Source: Chrysoporthe austroafricana | Lineage: Eukaryota; Ascomycota; Sordariomycetes; Diaporthales; Cryphonectriaceae | NCBI GenBank assembly: GCA_001051155.2 | Contig: JYIP02000011.1 | Location: forward strand, 124,001-188,000 | Length of the DNA: 64,000 nt | Direction of reading: 5' to 3' | Shown: positions 52,444-64,000 of the stretch, piece by piece | Layout: each line of letters begins with the position of its first letter | Position numbering within the stretch: the first letter of the stretch is position 1 | The notes under the pieces: model-generated | Databases searched by the model: none | What the model was told of the DNA's origin: nothing | The model's input: the letters and a program-made list of their open reading frames with translations, nothing else | Translations under genes and position numbers: made by a program

Positions 52444-54362
52444 TGCGGCGCCGGGCGTCCCCCCCCCCCCGGCCTCGTGACGGGTGCGTAGCGCAGTGAC
52501 ACGGTGGAAAGGCGCGGACCTGTGCTTGCTTGGCGGCTGAACACATCACCACTCCACTCCCGGCATTGCGACATGCCATGATCTTTGGGTCGGCGCCTCT
52601 CGCCCGCGGGGAGGTACTATGGTTGGATACATTGCACCTGGCGTTCTTGATAGATTTCGATGGCGGGAAAACCTGGCTGGGCTCGGGTCGAACGGTCCTT
52701 CGCGGCACCGTCGTCTTGTGATTTGCGCACTCTATTGCCGAAGTTTCTTTTGTCGATATACTGTCACGGATACCCTACGCGCATATCACGGATTCGGAGA
52801 CGAATTGGTCGGAGATCTGTATTTCTTGGAAAGTCGTTGCTGCAAATTTCGTCTTGTCGATACCCACCCACCGAAACGATCCGGAGCTGGTCAGGCGTGG
52901 TACTATAGATGGGGTCAAGGGCGACAAGAAGAAGAAGGAGGAGGAGGAGGAGGAGGAGGAGGAGAAGGAGACGAAGTCAGGCCGGGTCTAGAGATAGGTC
53001 CCTGGGGACGCCCCCAAGACCGCCAGCTGAGACATGGGCTGTGTACTATTAAGTAGTCCTGGATGGTAGAGACCCAACCACGGCGCAAGGGTTCTGGTCC
53101 TCTTGGCGACTGGCACAAGTGCTTTTGTGAGGTGCGACTCCCAGGCGGGCGGGGCCCAGCCTTCTTCTAGAGAGCAGCTTGAGGGTTGAGGGCGATCCCG
53201 ACCGTCACTTAGGCCCGTACCGATTGGCAGTAGCCTGACAGCCCCCTCTTCCTGAATCACGATCGATGAAGACGGGAGGCCCTCCATACCAATGGCTAGC
53301 CAAGAGCTTGCGGCCCGTCACAGCACCCCGACACTTCTCATCAGTCCCACGGCGCATCCGATCTTATCCTCCCAGCCGAGGGACTGCCCGGAGCAGCCCA
53401 CCGGCCTGTAGAGCTGTATCTCCACACCCGGACTCACAGTAGGCCATCCCACATGAGTGCGTCAAGGGTGAGGCCGTGCGACAGCGTATCTGGGTTGGGG
53501 GGCAGAGGGGGTCAACTCCGTATTCCGCTGTGAGAGATGGCAGCGAATTGCTCGCCTCCCATGCCAAACCAGCCTCTCGCCACGAGTGTGTCCTCGTTGC
53601 GCTCCGAAGCTGCGTGGCCGAAGTCGGGTCAGCGTCAGCCGCCATCTCGTGCTCCTCCTCCAGGGTAGAACACCGCACAAGCCTCCCATCTGGAATCCCA
53701 GCAGCTGAGCACCCAGCTCTAGGCCCTCTCTGTAGACCTTGCCGCCAAGCGGGTGGTTCACAGGTTCACCAGCCAGGTCGAGGTCTCGTCCTGCCAGCAC
53801 AAGTAGGCGCGGTGCGTGTCGCCATCTGTAGACGAAATAGGTCCCGTCCACAGCGGACTGGTCGTATAGGTGTCGACCATGCCAGTTCAGGGTGAACACA
53901 CCCACACCCACACCCACATCCCATCCCATCCCATCCCCATATATGGGTTATTCCGGGTTCGGGTTACCGCATCAGCTGATCAATCACGTGATAGCCGGCA
54001 GATCCTCGGTTGGTCCCTAGTAGGGCGCACTCTACCGCGAAATTCCCCCCAGGCGGCCAGACAGCCGGGGCACGGCACCGCCCCACTAAGAAATTGCCTG
54101 TGTCCAGCTCAGGGCGCTGGCCAATCAAGCCAGCCCAGACTTTTGCAGTTTCTGTCGGGACCTTCAAACCACCACCACGCCTCCTCCTCCTCCCGCCCAA
54201 CGCCAGTGTCGACACCCTCGTCGCCAACCTCAGCTCCCCCACAGACAGGCCGTCCCCGTCTGTGCTTCTTTCGATAACAGCTCCCTGACCGCACCGGTCG
54301 CGACCAGATCGATCAATCTCTCATCCCAAACCAGACCAAACCGTCCCGTCCCTCCATCCATC
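52444..54362. other. 1.9 kb without a supported gene
   Basis: Contains a GGA/GGAGGA run (52937-52968), a CACACCCACACCC then ATCCCATCCC repeat (about 53899-53936), and the RPS2 promoter at its right end. Open frames on both strands (for example 53929-53462 minus) have no recognised domain. Confidence 0.4.
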
Positions 54363-55326
54363 ATGGCTGACCGAGGTGGTGCTCCTGCCCGTGGTGGCTT
54401 CGGCGATCGCGCCCGCGGTGATCGTGGTCGGGGCCGTGGCCGTGGCCGTGGCCGTCGTGGTGGCAAGAGCGAGGAGAAGGAGTGGCAGCCCGTCACCAAG
54501 CTGGGCCGTCTGGTGAAGGCCGGCAAGATCAAGAGCATGGAGGAGATCTACCTGCACTCCCTGCCCATCAAGGAGTACCAGATCGTCGACTTCTTCCTGC
54601 CCAAGCTCAAGGACGAGGTCATGAAGGTGCGCCCCAGACGCCGCTCGGCTCACCCCTCCCCCATCCCCATCCTCTCGTCGGGTTGACGCCCAGGCCTGGC
54701 TGTTGCTGACCCTCTCTCCTCTTTCCCCCAAAACCAGATCAAGCCCGTCCAGAAGCAGACCCGTGCCGGTCAGCGTACCCGCTTCAAGGCCATCGTCATT
54801 ATTGGTGATTCCGAGGGTCACGTCGGTCTGGGCATCAAGACCTCCAAGGAGGTTGCTACCGCCATCCGTGCCGCCATCATCATCGCCAAGCTCAGCGTCA
54901 TCCCCATCCGCCGTGGCTACTGGGGTACCAACCTGGGCCAGCCTCACTCCATCCCCGTTAAGGAGTCTGGCAAGTGCGGCTCCGTCACCGTCAGGGTAAG
55001 TTTCGTCCCGTCCCCAGCCGGGGCGCCCCGCCCTCTGCCGCATGCGTCGCTGACTTGGCCGCCCACAGCTGATCCCCGCCCCCCGTGGTACCTCCCTCGT
55101 CGCCTCCCCGGCCGTCAAGCGTCTCCTCCAGCTTGCTGGTATCGAGGACGCCTACACCTCCTCCGCCGGCTCCACCAAGACGCTCGAGAACACCCTCAAG
55201 GCCACCTTCGCTGCCATCTCCAACACCTACGGCTTCCTGACCCCGAACTTGTGGAAGGAGACCAAGCTCATCCGGTCCCCCCTGGAGGAGTTCGCCGACA
55301 CCCTGCGTACCGAGAAGCGCTACTAG
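54363..55326 (+). CDS. RPS2: 40S ribosomal protein S2 (uS5)
   Basis: Structural protein of the small ribosomal subunit near the mRNA entry channel. Three exons: 54363-54626, 54738-54995, 55069-55326 (introns 111 and 73 bp); 259 aa, the usual length. The N-terminus is an Arg/Gly tract ([16 protein letters not shown]), the typical RGG extension. [20 protein letters not shown], the S5 domain signature [36 protein letters not shown] and the C-terminal [15 protein letters not shown] all match the family. Splice joins are phase 0. Codon use is strongly biased to C-ending codons, as expected for a highly expressed gene. Confidence 0.97.
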
Positions 55327-56350
55327 ATGTGGGGGGCTGCGCGAGGATGGTTGGTGTCTTGAGAGGGCGTCTGAGGGCTGCTAACTGCATGGGTATGGGA
55401 ACTGGTCATGTCTTCCAGTCGGGTTTTGCAAAATGAGGACTATTGGCCCGGCCAAATCAAAAAATACCGAAACACACAAGTCATTTCAGCGATGATCAAG
55501 AATGCGTCCGTCGTGACCCGTGCCGTCGATTGTGAGCCGTCTGTGCGCTAGCTACTAAGAACTAATAGGCCGGTGGCCTTAGGACCAGACATGCCTACAC
55601 CTCAGTAGCATTCGACGTGAGCCTCTCCTCTCTAGCAGGCGCAGGTGCCACACCACGAAGCTTCAGGTCTCCGCGGTCCTTGGCAAGTGCCGGCCTCGTG
55701 GGGCAACAGCAGCAGGCGAGGCGGTCGCAGGTGTTTTGTGTGGTTGGGCTTGGTGGCGCCTGCACGACAGAATAGGAATGTTGGTGGATTAGGGGTGCCC
55801 GTCGTCCCTGCACCAGCTACGCCTGCGGTGGGTCGATGCTTCACACGTCGTCAAAGGCGGGCACAAGAAAGATCGATCGTGGGTTGCCAGCACCCCGTTC
55901 CAGCTGCCTCGAAAAGGGTGCGTGGTCCTTCTTGCCCAGAGGGTGATCCGACCTGCTCACGGTCGGGTCCCACCTAACTTGTCCAGCAGTCGCTGCCGGC
56001 TCCAAGAGGCCGGGAAGCGACGATGTGTTAAATGAGGAGGCACATGTCGACACCAGGGGGCTTTTACCTGTCCCTGTCCCGCCGTCACGAGCTGGCCCCA
56101 GGAGGATTTTTGCCATCTCCATCTCCGATTCTTTTGGTGTCCGCTACGATATAGGGTGACTCGATTCCGCTCTCGTTTTTGGACCTGGATTTTGGGAACA
56201 ACCAGTTTTGGACGCCCTATCCTACCCTCTCACCGTTCTGTCTATTCCGATTATCGCATTGCCATTGTTTGGTCGACGGCATAGTGTGCTCGCCTGCTGA
56301 CTTCCCCCTGGCCTCTTTTTGGCTGGCGCGTCTGCGCTGCGTCCTCGCCC
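55327..56350. other. Intergenic
   Basis: RPS2 3' UTR at the left and the WSC-gene promoter at the right. Nothing else is recognisable; the open frames at 55595-55977 on both strands overlap each other. Confidence 0.4.
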
Positions 56351-59300
56351 ATGATGCAGCCGTCCGCGCTTGCGTCCCGGTCTCTGGCCATAGCCAGCCT
56401 CATCTGTATCGCCGTTCTCTGCCTGGTCTCTCTCGGCGAAGGTCTCAAGGTCCTGGCGTCTTCATCGGCCTTTGTTGGCCGTCGTGTCGACACCGCCGTC
56501 AAACGGAACTGGGAGTCCGAGCTGGGTCCTTTCTCCCTCGGCCCGCCTGATGACCACGGTGAAGGTAACCGCGAGGCGGAACTTGATGCACTCAACGACG
56601 ATGGCGCAGCTGAGGGGGACGCGGTTGGGGAGGTGGCTCCGGAGCACGGCGAAGAGCTCGCCATCCCCCTGCCCATCCCTCTCGCCACGCCACTCTCCAT
56701 TGTGGCCTCTGTCTTTGGATGGGGTGCTGGCAGCGCTTCGACTCAACCCTCGGTCCCGATCCCGACTGGCGCCCCGGGAGGTGGCCTCTTCGGCTCGGTC
56801 ATCTCCATTCTGGCTGGCGGCCCCAATGCAACGCCCGTGCCCGGCAGTCCTGGAGGGCACGACAGCCCCATGGGCGGCCTCCTCAGTGCTCTGTCACAAG
56901 CCGCTCCCTCCCAGAATCTGCCAGCACCACCCATCACGGCGCCACCAGCTGCCACCGCGGGGCCTGGTGGACCCCTCCCGGGTCTCGTCATCCTCGGTGG
57001 TGTCGCGTCAGTGCTCAATGGCGTTCTCGGCTCGTCAGACGAGAGCAGTGGCGGCGGCAATGGTGTCCTAGGCCAGCTCTCCGCCAACATCCTGAACCCC
57101 ATCACTTCCATTGCTGCTGATCCGGCCTCTGTCCTCGCCGATCCTACTGCTGCCGTCGACGGCCTCCAGAGTCAGGTCTCAGCTGTGCTGGACAGCATGC
57201 CATCCGCAGTGGCAGCCGGCGTCCAGCTTGCCGGTAACGTTGGAGGAGATCTTGCGGATGCCTTGAATGCGACGAGCGACCTCCTGGACGGTGCCCCGGA
57301 CGTGGCCGGTGGTGTGGCTGACCAGGTTGGATCTCTCCTGAACGCTGCTCCCGGTCTTGCCACTGGTATCCCAGCTGCAGCACTTTTCGCTGTGAATCAG
57401 GTCGAATCCATCCTGAGCGCGGCGCCGAACACCGGCGACGGCGTAGCTGGGATTCTCGGTGGACTGAAGAATGACCTGTCCTCTGCTGCGGCCAACGCCG
57501 CCCCAGAGGTTTCGTCTCTTGCCGCAGTCGTTCAAAGCCAGGTTGTTGGCGTGCTCCCGCCGGACCTCCGGCCTCTGGTGTCAGGGGCGCTCTCGTCAAT
57601 TCAGAACGGTGCTGGCGGGCTCATGTGCCAGGTGTCGGACACTGTCAGTGGAACTGCGCTCGTGTTTGGTGTTCCGTGTGATCAGGCGTCGTCGACGGCC
57701 GGCCCACCATCAACAGCCACAGCAGCGGTACCCCCCTCAGTCTCCGCCTCCCTCACGCTCGTTGAGAGCCTCCCACTCGCTCCCACGCAGGCTTCATCGG
57801 CTCCCCCGCAGCTTGCCTCCCTGCTGTCCTCCTTGAGCTCATCAATTCTGAGCGCGGCCTCGACCGCTGCTCCCACGGGTAGCTCTGCGGCTGATTCCAT
57901 CGCGAGCTCCGCATTGTCGGGGCTCTCGTCCTTGATCAGCCAGATCTCGCAACTCTCTCTCACGGCCACAACCCCGCCTTTGTCGGTGCCTACACCCGCA
58001 CCAGGTGAGCTCTCCATCCCATGGCCCATATCAATGCAGCCCGGTTGCTGACGTAGTCATTGCGGCAGCGTCAACCAGCGCCACGCCGACGCCTGCTGCT
58101 GCAGAGACAACGATCTACTATGTCCAGACCATTACTGCGCTGATCACGTCCACCGAAGCACAGATCAGCATCGTGACAACGTGCCCCTCCGCCTTCCCGT
58201 CCTATTCCAGCGCTTCAGACGGTGCTCCCATCGGTTCTGGAGGGTACCCAGGAACAGACGGCTCTGATGGAGGTTCCTGCCCCGGCCAGGGCTATACTTG
58301 CGATGACTGCCTCGATGGCTGGTTTTGCCCGCCTCTGCAGACCCCAGCACTGCCGGCACCTTGTGGGTACGGGTGGCCCTGCTATCACTGTCAAGGCGGA
58401 TGGTTCTGTACTCCGTTCCCATCACCGGCCGGCGCCGCCGTGCGCATCTACTCGACACCGACCGCCAATGTTGCGATCGCTACTGGCCTCCCGGCTACGA
58501 ATGGGTATCAGCTCGTTGGCTGCTACCAGGACAGCCAAGACAGGGCGCTGAGAGATGCTCAACTGTTGGCTGTCGCTGGCGGAATGACGAATGGAGCATG
58601 CATCGACTTCTGCCAGGGACGTGGTTTCACTCTTGCAGGAACCGAGGACGGGTCTCAGTGCTTCTGCGGAAACGTGCTCCTGGACTCTACCGCGATGGAC
58701 GACGACGAGTGCAATATAAGTTGCACGGGCGATCCCACGAATTCCACCATGTGTGGTGGTGCATGGGCATTGAGCATATGGGGCCTCGACGGCCACATCC
58801 AACAAGGACAGAGCGCCGAAGACCAGTCCACCCTGACGGCCACGCCGAGCTGGTTAGTTTTCGGCGGGGTGGCAGCCCCAGGGGCCACGGCTGTGGCAGC
58901 CAGCTACGGATGGCCACCTCCTGCACCGCGCCCCAGCGAATCATTTGTGCCTTCAATCTCGATGAACGTGTCCGACCTTGAAGAGGCCATCCTTTCTGCC
59001 GTCGCATCGGAAGCCGGCGGACTCGCGCTGATGGAGCCAGCCAGTGCGAGCGGCGTCATTGCGAGCGTCTCCCTGAATCTCAATATGGGCATGTCCAGTA
59101 TCGCCAGCGAACTGTCATTGCCTGCGCTCACGGGCAACGCCCCCCTCATCTCTGGGCCCACGGACGTCCCGCTGGGACCAGGCCCCGTCGTCCCAAGCAC
59201 ATACGTACCCGCAGCCATCACGTACGCCGCTGGGTCCCGCGAAGACAGCGTTTCCCCACAGACTGCCGTACCAGGTGCCGTGGGAGCCGCTGCGGATGAT

Positions 59301-59441
59301 GCATGGGGTGGATCGGAGAACGGCAGCTCTTCGAATGACGGACCGCACGCAGCCGTGAGCGACGGAGCAGGTGTGTTTCCAGCCCCGCCTGGTGTCAAGA
59401 AGGGGCGGAGAGCTTCTCGACGCAGGGCGCACTCAGCGTGA
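56351..59441 (+). CDS. WSC-domain secreted or wall-associated protein
   Basis: Two exons, 56351-58004 and 58057-59441 (52 bp intron with a GCTGACG branch and TAG acceptor); 1012 aa. A hydrophobic N-terminus (SLAIASLICIAVLCLVSLGEG) acts as signal peptide or anchor. Residues about 110-550 are low-complexity, with many Ala/Val/Leu helical stretches (IPAAALFAVNQVESILSA). After the intron a Ser/Thr-rich segment with TTIYYVQTITALITSTEAQ leads to two Cys-rich repeats (CDDCLDGWFCPP and CYHCQGGWFCTP). A WSC domain follows at about 700-800 (YQLVGCYQDSQDRALRDAQ to MCGGAWALSIWG) with its eight Cys pattern. WSC domains bind glucan or other carbohydrates. The C-terminus ends in basic KKGRRASRRRAHSA, so there is no GPI signal. 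Role in the wall is inferred. Confidence 0.8.
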
Positions 59442-60834
59442 GGCTCACTCGTACCCGACCTACAACAACAACCCCCTCCCCCGGACCACTTGTTATTTTG
59501 TTCGGCTTCCTTAGGACAATCGCCTGGGTAGTGATCATGTGTGAAGGCGAAGGCACTAGGTCAAGGGAACTTCTTATACACAAGGCCTTGATGCCAGGAC
59601 CTTGATTTCGGAAAATTCATCTGTATCTCACGATTAGGCATCGTCTTAGGCTTTTCTGCTCGTCGCCGATATTGTCAGCTGTCAGGTACGGATACATGAT
59701 GGGGATGAGATTCCACCCTCACGGCACAGATGATTATTTATCCCCCTTTAGAACAGAAAACATACTGCAAATGAAAGTAAGTTACAGCGACAAGCCGCTA
59801 GTGACCTGTGTCGACATCCGGGGTGAGTATGGCCGACGCAGGGCGGTCCTTGATCGCACAGAACTTCCGGGCGGCCACAGATGCTATCGGATGGGCTCTG
59901 TGAGGTTCCGTAGGCACCGAGGATGACACTCTCGCGGTGCGACGCCGGCATCCGGGAGGGCGGTTGGCGCGCGCGAGACCGTGCCAAGGGACACATGCAC
60001 ATCGTCGGGCAATACAGGCGGACAGCAGAGCCGTCCGCCGTGCTCGACCCGTGTGTGAGACATCCGTTGTTCCTACGTCAATAGGTTACTCCGTGCCTGA
60101 CACGGGAAGGACAGCAGCAGCCTGCGCACGGCCAAGAGCTCGGCCGGCAGGCCAGGCACTGCAGGCAGCTCCCGAGATCCTGCGGCGCGGAGAGGTGCCG
60201 CGGCACAGCAGCAGGGTCAGAGGTCTGGGTCGCGGCCCCGGAGGCCGTGGCACTCAGGGGGGCCCTGAGGAGAACCGCGTCACATGTTTTCTTCACGGAG
60301 ATGGCGGTACAAGCCGTTCCCCTGGGGGGGGGGGTTTGTTTAACGAAAGGCAGATGGGTGTATTAAGATTCTCAAGTGCCCTCAACCGGCGCCCACGGGC
60401 TGTCCCATAGTACATACTTTTTTTCCTTTCTTGGAGAACCGATGAGCGATAGACGTTAAAAAACATGTCCCAACCAAGCAAAGCACGGAGCGTCGCTTTG
60501 TAACCGTAACTGGTCTTAGAAAGGCGTGTACTTGGGGCTTCCGGTGTTTGACCAGCATGCAAACACTTTTGATGGCGGTAGTGACTACCGCGAAACCAAT
60601 TCTGCCGTCCAGCGAGAGAGACCACATCGAAAATGCCGACCAGTTTGCCGCCCTTCATATTAGTAAACTTCTTTTTCGAAAATCGTGCATAAGCAAAGTG
60701 GGTATGTACTCGTTCAAATCCAAGCACGCCCTGGAAACCCCCCAACCCCCCCCCCAAAAAGCACCGGGCTGGCAGCAGACCGCGGTCCAGGAATCGACAC
60801 ATAACAAGGAAGCACGGGATGGCTCCCGCCCGCC
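59442..60834. other. Convergent intergenic
   Basis: 1.4 kb between the WSC and transporter stops. No gene is supported. Several G-runs and C-runs occur (60321-60330, 60745-60759), and frames through them are artefacts. Confidence 0.4.
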
Positions 60835-61875
60835 CTAGACGGTGTGCGACGCCTGCTTGGTCATGCGAGCCTCGCGGCCCTTCTCGCTCCAGGGGAAGTG
60901 GAACACGGGGATGAGGAAGAACGAGTTGCTAGAGAGCGGGGACGACGAGTTAGCCACGTGCGTGTGCGTGTGCGTGTGCGTGTGTATGAGAGGGCGACCC
61001 ACCTAGTATCGGCAATACCAGCAAAGGCGTTGTACCAGGCGAGGAAGGCGGCGAGAATGCCAAAGACACCGCCGGCCTTCTGGAGGCCGTTGGCGGCGGT
61101 GGCGGCACCGTTGTTGTCGGCGTACTCGGCACAGGCGAGGAACAGGAAGGCCAGGTCCAGGGTGAAGAAGAGGAAGAAGAACATGACGGTGGACCGGAGG
61201 GTGCAGAGCAGCAGGATGAAGGTGAAGATGAACCAGCCGGTCAGGAAGAAGCCGAGGGCGCTGGACACCTGGGTCGCGTCGGTGTAGGCGTCGGTGACCT
61301 GGAGGGACGGGGTGAGGATGAGGGCGTACGAGATCCAGAAGCCACCGTACGAGGACAGGGCGGTGGCACCGAAGGTGTTGCCCACGGCCATCTCCCTGGA
61401 AGGAGGACGATCTTGGTCAGCGGCACGGACGGACGGACGGCGGGACAGGGCAAGGGGGCGAAGGAGCGAGGGACGCGGCGCGGCGCGGCGCGGCGCGGCG
61501 CGGTGTGTGTATTACTACTACTCACCACATGCCGGCGAGGAGCTGCACGGTCCCGCCATAGCCGAAGGCCAGAGGCACGGCGATGTTGGGGGTGGAGACG
61601 CCACGGGTCTGCAGGTTGCAGAGGGAGAGGACGAAGGTGGTCAGGGCGAAGGCGCTCAGGCCCAGGGGCGCAGGGTTGGCGAACTTGCGGCCCTCGATGG
61701 CCTTGTACAGGCCGGGCTGGAACTCGCCGCCGAAGGCGGGCAGGCGGGCTCCGCCGTCACCGTGGGCGATGGCATTGGGGTTGCCGCTGTGGTTGAAGCG
61801 CTGGTGGACGGGCTGGGCGCCGTTGACGTCCGAGCCGGAGGTCTGGATGTCCTTCTCAACCGAAGCGTCGGCCAT
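60835..61875 (-). CDS. Acetate transporter of the Gpr1/Fun34/YaaH (Ato) family
   Basis: Plasma-membrane acetate (and ammonium-linked) transporter. Three exons: 61875-61526, 61395-61003, 60928-60835 (introns 130 and 74 bp); 278 aa. After a hydrophilic N-terminus (about 65 aa), the family signature NPAPLGLSAF is followed by six predicted membrane helices, including TTFVLSLCNLQ, YGGTVQLLAGMWEMAVGNTFG, SYGGFWISYALI and GFFLTGWFIFTFILLLCTL. Exon 3 restores ADTSNSFFLIPVFHFPWS, typical of the C-terminal end. All joins keep frame. The two introns carry microsatellites. The exact member (Ato1/2/3 type) cannot be decided. Confidence 0.92.
60958..60982 (+). repeat. GTGCGT hexanucleotide repeat in transporter intron 2
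   Basis: About four copies, inside the 74 bp intron of the acetate-transporter gene. Confidence 0.85.
61474..61502 (+). repeat. GCGGC pentanucleotide repeat in transporter intron 1
   Basis: About five copies of a GCGGC unit inside the 130 bp intron, next to a GTGT run. Confidence 0.85.
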
Positions 61876-63241
61876 CTTGTCGGTCGTCTGAGTGCGCGTA
61901 CGTTTGTGGTGCGTGTGTTTGTGAGTGTGGAAAGGGGGGGAGATCAGATCTTATCTAGCCCGTGGGGAGGAGTATGATGGGCCGGGACAGAGGAGGAGGA
62001 GGTTGTTGTTGTCTGGGGGGTGGGAGAGGGAGAGGGAGGACGAGATGAGTCTCAGGAGGCTGGCGATCCCAATTGATCGACCTCAGCCCCGGGAGCTGGC
62101 CAGCAGATGAAGCTCCAGCTATGTGCAGCTGCGATACGACGCGATGCGGTGTGACGCGACCGTGCTGGCGGCGTTCTGGACACTCTCCCCACAGGTATAC
62201 TCGTCTCTGTTGTGGTTGTTGTTGTTGTTGTTGGGCGACCTGGCCTCCTCGTCGGTCGCGGCTCAGTCTTCCCTGCCGACGGTGTGGGCAGGCTGCGGGG
62301 AGCTTCGTCGGGCGCTTCGTTGGCGAATGTGAGTGTCGGCGTGTGGAGAAAGCAGCAGCAAGATGATAGGAAACAACAAGCAATAGGAGCAAATGGGGGG
62401 GGGAGGAGGGGCGAGAGGGAGAGGCAGAGGGCAGAGGGCAGCGTGCGTGGGGGAGGGCACGGCCTGATATACTATGGTATGTGTTCTATGGTTGTATGTA
62501 CTACGTAGTAACACAGATAGCGAGCGAGCAGAAGAAAGAGATGCGAGAGGAGGATAGGGACCAACGGAGAATTGGCGATCATTCAATATGGGGACGACCA
62601 CCCCATCAATATGGGGGGGTTCCCATGCCGTCGAGGCCGGGGCTACCCCAGCACGTGCCCAGCGCTGCCCAGCACCCAGCACCCAGCACCTAGCAGCACC
62701 CACAGCAGCCAGGCACAGTGGTGCTGGTACCTCAGGGCACTGGCGTGTGGGGCGACGGCTCCGGAACAGCTCTGGCCCGCCGCCCTCGCGCCGCGTCCCT
62801 CCCCACCCCGTCCCAGCAGACAGGGCGGCAGGGTGGCACCAGCTGCAGGGTGGCACGAGGTGTTGTACTCTGCAGTAGCCCCCCATCCCCCGTACTGTGT
62901 GTTAGGAGCAGGCGGGGGAGCGACCGCATATGGGCCTCGACGCGTTAGCAGGAATGACGCCGAAGGCTGCGAGGGCCCAATGTACTGGCTACCTGCTAGT
63001 GACTGCTATAGCCGGGCTGTGATTACTATGCGCTACCGCTACTACTGTTCTATTCTATTCTATTCCTACTAGTGCCTTACTGTGGCAGCCAAGCCGCCCC
63101 CTCCCTCCCTGCCTCCCTGCCTCCCTGGCGCGGTGAGATGCGTGGCACCCGGGCGAGAGGAGGAGGAGGAGGAGGAGAAGAAAGAAGAAGAAAGAAGAAA
63201 GAAGAAGAGGGGGGAGAGGGGGAAGGAAAGGAAAGGGAGAG

Positions 63242-63280
<39 letters not shown>

Positions 63281-64000
63281 AGAGAGAGAGAGACAGAGAC
63301 CACGCACCTCCCACATCGCGTCGTCCGCGCACGTGTTGTTGTCGGGATGCCGCCGGGCACACTATACAGACGTGCTACCATGCTGCCATGCTACACAGCA
63401 CCACGGCCTGCAGCTCGTGGCATATATGTACTCGCACACCACCACCAAGAAGATCACCGCGCCCCGTCCTTGGCCCATCCTTGGCCCATAGTGCCCCTCC
63501 GCCTGTCCGGCCCTTACCTCGAGCAGAACCCCCCCCCCCTTCTGGCCCGCCGCCCGCCCGCCGTCCGCCGATCTGCCAGGTGCCCCCAACCAGGTGCAGA
63601 CTGGTCGGCATTGGCACCACACCACGCTGGGCTGGCAGAGCTGGGCCTGCTTGCTGCTGTGATGGTTAGCGGTGCTGGGCGGGGCGCCCGTCCATCCGGC
63701 GTACCCGCTACTTGGCAGAGACCAGAGAGCAGAGAGGGTCGGGTCCCACCCTGGGGGAAAATCTGGGGTCGGCTGTGCTAGCTCGTCCCTCCCGGGCGAA
63801 CGGTTCGAAGCAAATTTCCCCTTCCTGCGTCCTGATGCGTCCCAACAATGGTCCCACGGCCGCCGGACCGTCATGCGCCCCCCTCGTGCCCCCTTTCAAG
63901 CCGGCCTGGGGCTCCCCCCCGTGCCCTGCCCTGCTTTGTTACAGGTGCGCACGAGGTCTGTTCGCGGGCGCATCATCGCCGCGGCTGCCGGTACGACGTA
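61876..64000. other. Promoter of the transporter gene and 2.1 kb gene-free end
   Basis: No gene is supported. It contains a TTG/TTGTTG run (62212-62235), a CACCCAGCACC repeat (about 62665-62700), and a strongly purine-rich tract (63158-63300) ending in (GA)n. Open frames on both strands (for example 63082-63669 plus) run through the GA tract. Confidence 0.4.
63158..63300 (+). repeat. Purine-rich tract with GAGGAG and (GA)n runs
   Basis: About 140 bp almost entirely A and G on the plus strand, including GGAGGAGGAGG, GAAGAAG and AGAGAGAGAG. Non-coding. Confidence 0.9.

Noticed and set aside
63800..63830. GGTTCGAAGC, resembling a tRNA B box
   Set aside because: No matching acceptor stem, A box or anticodon arm at tRNA spacing.
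1..64000. CRISPR arrays, bacterial operons or insertion sequences
   Set aside because: The spliced genes and protein families are fungal; the tandem repeats seen are short microsatellites or minisatellites without spacers.

Overview
The window is nuclear DNA of a filamentous ascomycete fungus (Pezizomycotina, probably Sordariomycetes). Genes sit on both strands, most are split by 50-140 bp GT-AG introns with CTRAC-like branch sites, and the recognisable proteins are fungal: a Cet1-type RNA triphosphatase, squalene synthase, Nbs1, 40S ribosomal protein S2, a Gpr1/Fun34/Ato acetate transporter, and WSC and CE16 secreted proteins. I rebuilt the exon models by hand from splice sites, frame and family resemblance; no search was run. 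The species cannot be read from the sequence.

Layout. 1-3.5 kb: mRNA capping RNA triphosphatase (+). 4.0-5.2 kb: secreted GDSL/CE16 esterase (-). 7.6-8.5 kb: a secreted, cysteine-free, Pro/Leu-rich repeat protein (-). 9.7-11.5 kb: a broken AAA+ ATPase pseudogene (-). 13.0-14.2 kb: a DUF1769-type protein (-). 15.8-17.6 kb: an FBXO31-like F-box protein (-). 17.6-20.6 kb: nothing recognisable. 20.6-22.0 kb: a cupin protein in three exons with long introns (+). 22.4-23.2 kb: a truncated, frameshifted FAD-oxidase pseudogene (-). 24.8-27.1 kb: a five-exon gene whose frame joins an FHA domain, a Ser/Thr kinase and a homeodomain (-). It is divergent, across a 454 bp promoter with a 9 bp minisatellite, from a 617-aa unknown protein (27.6-29.6 kb, +) that carries an exon-intron duplication.

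From 31 kb on the DNA is GC-rich and the genes are conserved housekeeping or cell-wall genes: a GCK/Ste20 kinase (-), squalene synthase ERG9 (-), a nucleotide-sugar 3,5-epimerase/4-reductase of UDP-rhamnose synthesis (+), a DnaJ-X chaperone (+), Nbs1 (+), a cytochrome b5-like protein (-), a coiled-coil protein (+), RPS2 (+), a WSC-domain wall protein (+) and an acetate transporter (-). Two single N positions inside simple repeats mark low-quality assembly.

The genes form no obvious pathway. The 4-31 kb stretch looks like an accessory compartment (pseudogenes, unknown and rapidly changing proteins, long gene-free tracts) between conserved genes. Its most unusual content is the FHA-kinase-homeodomain gene and its divergent partner.
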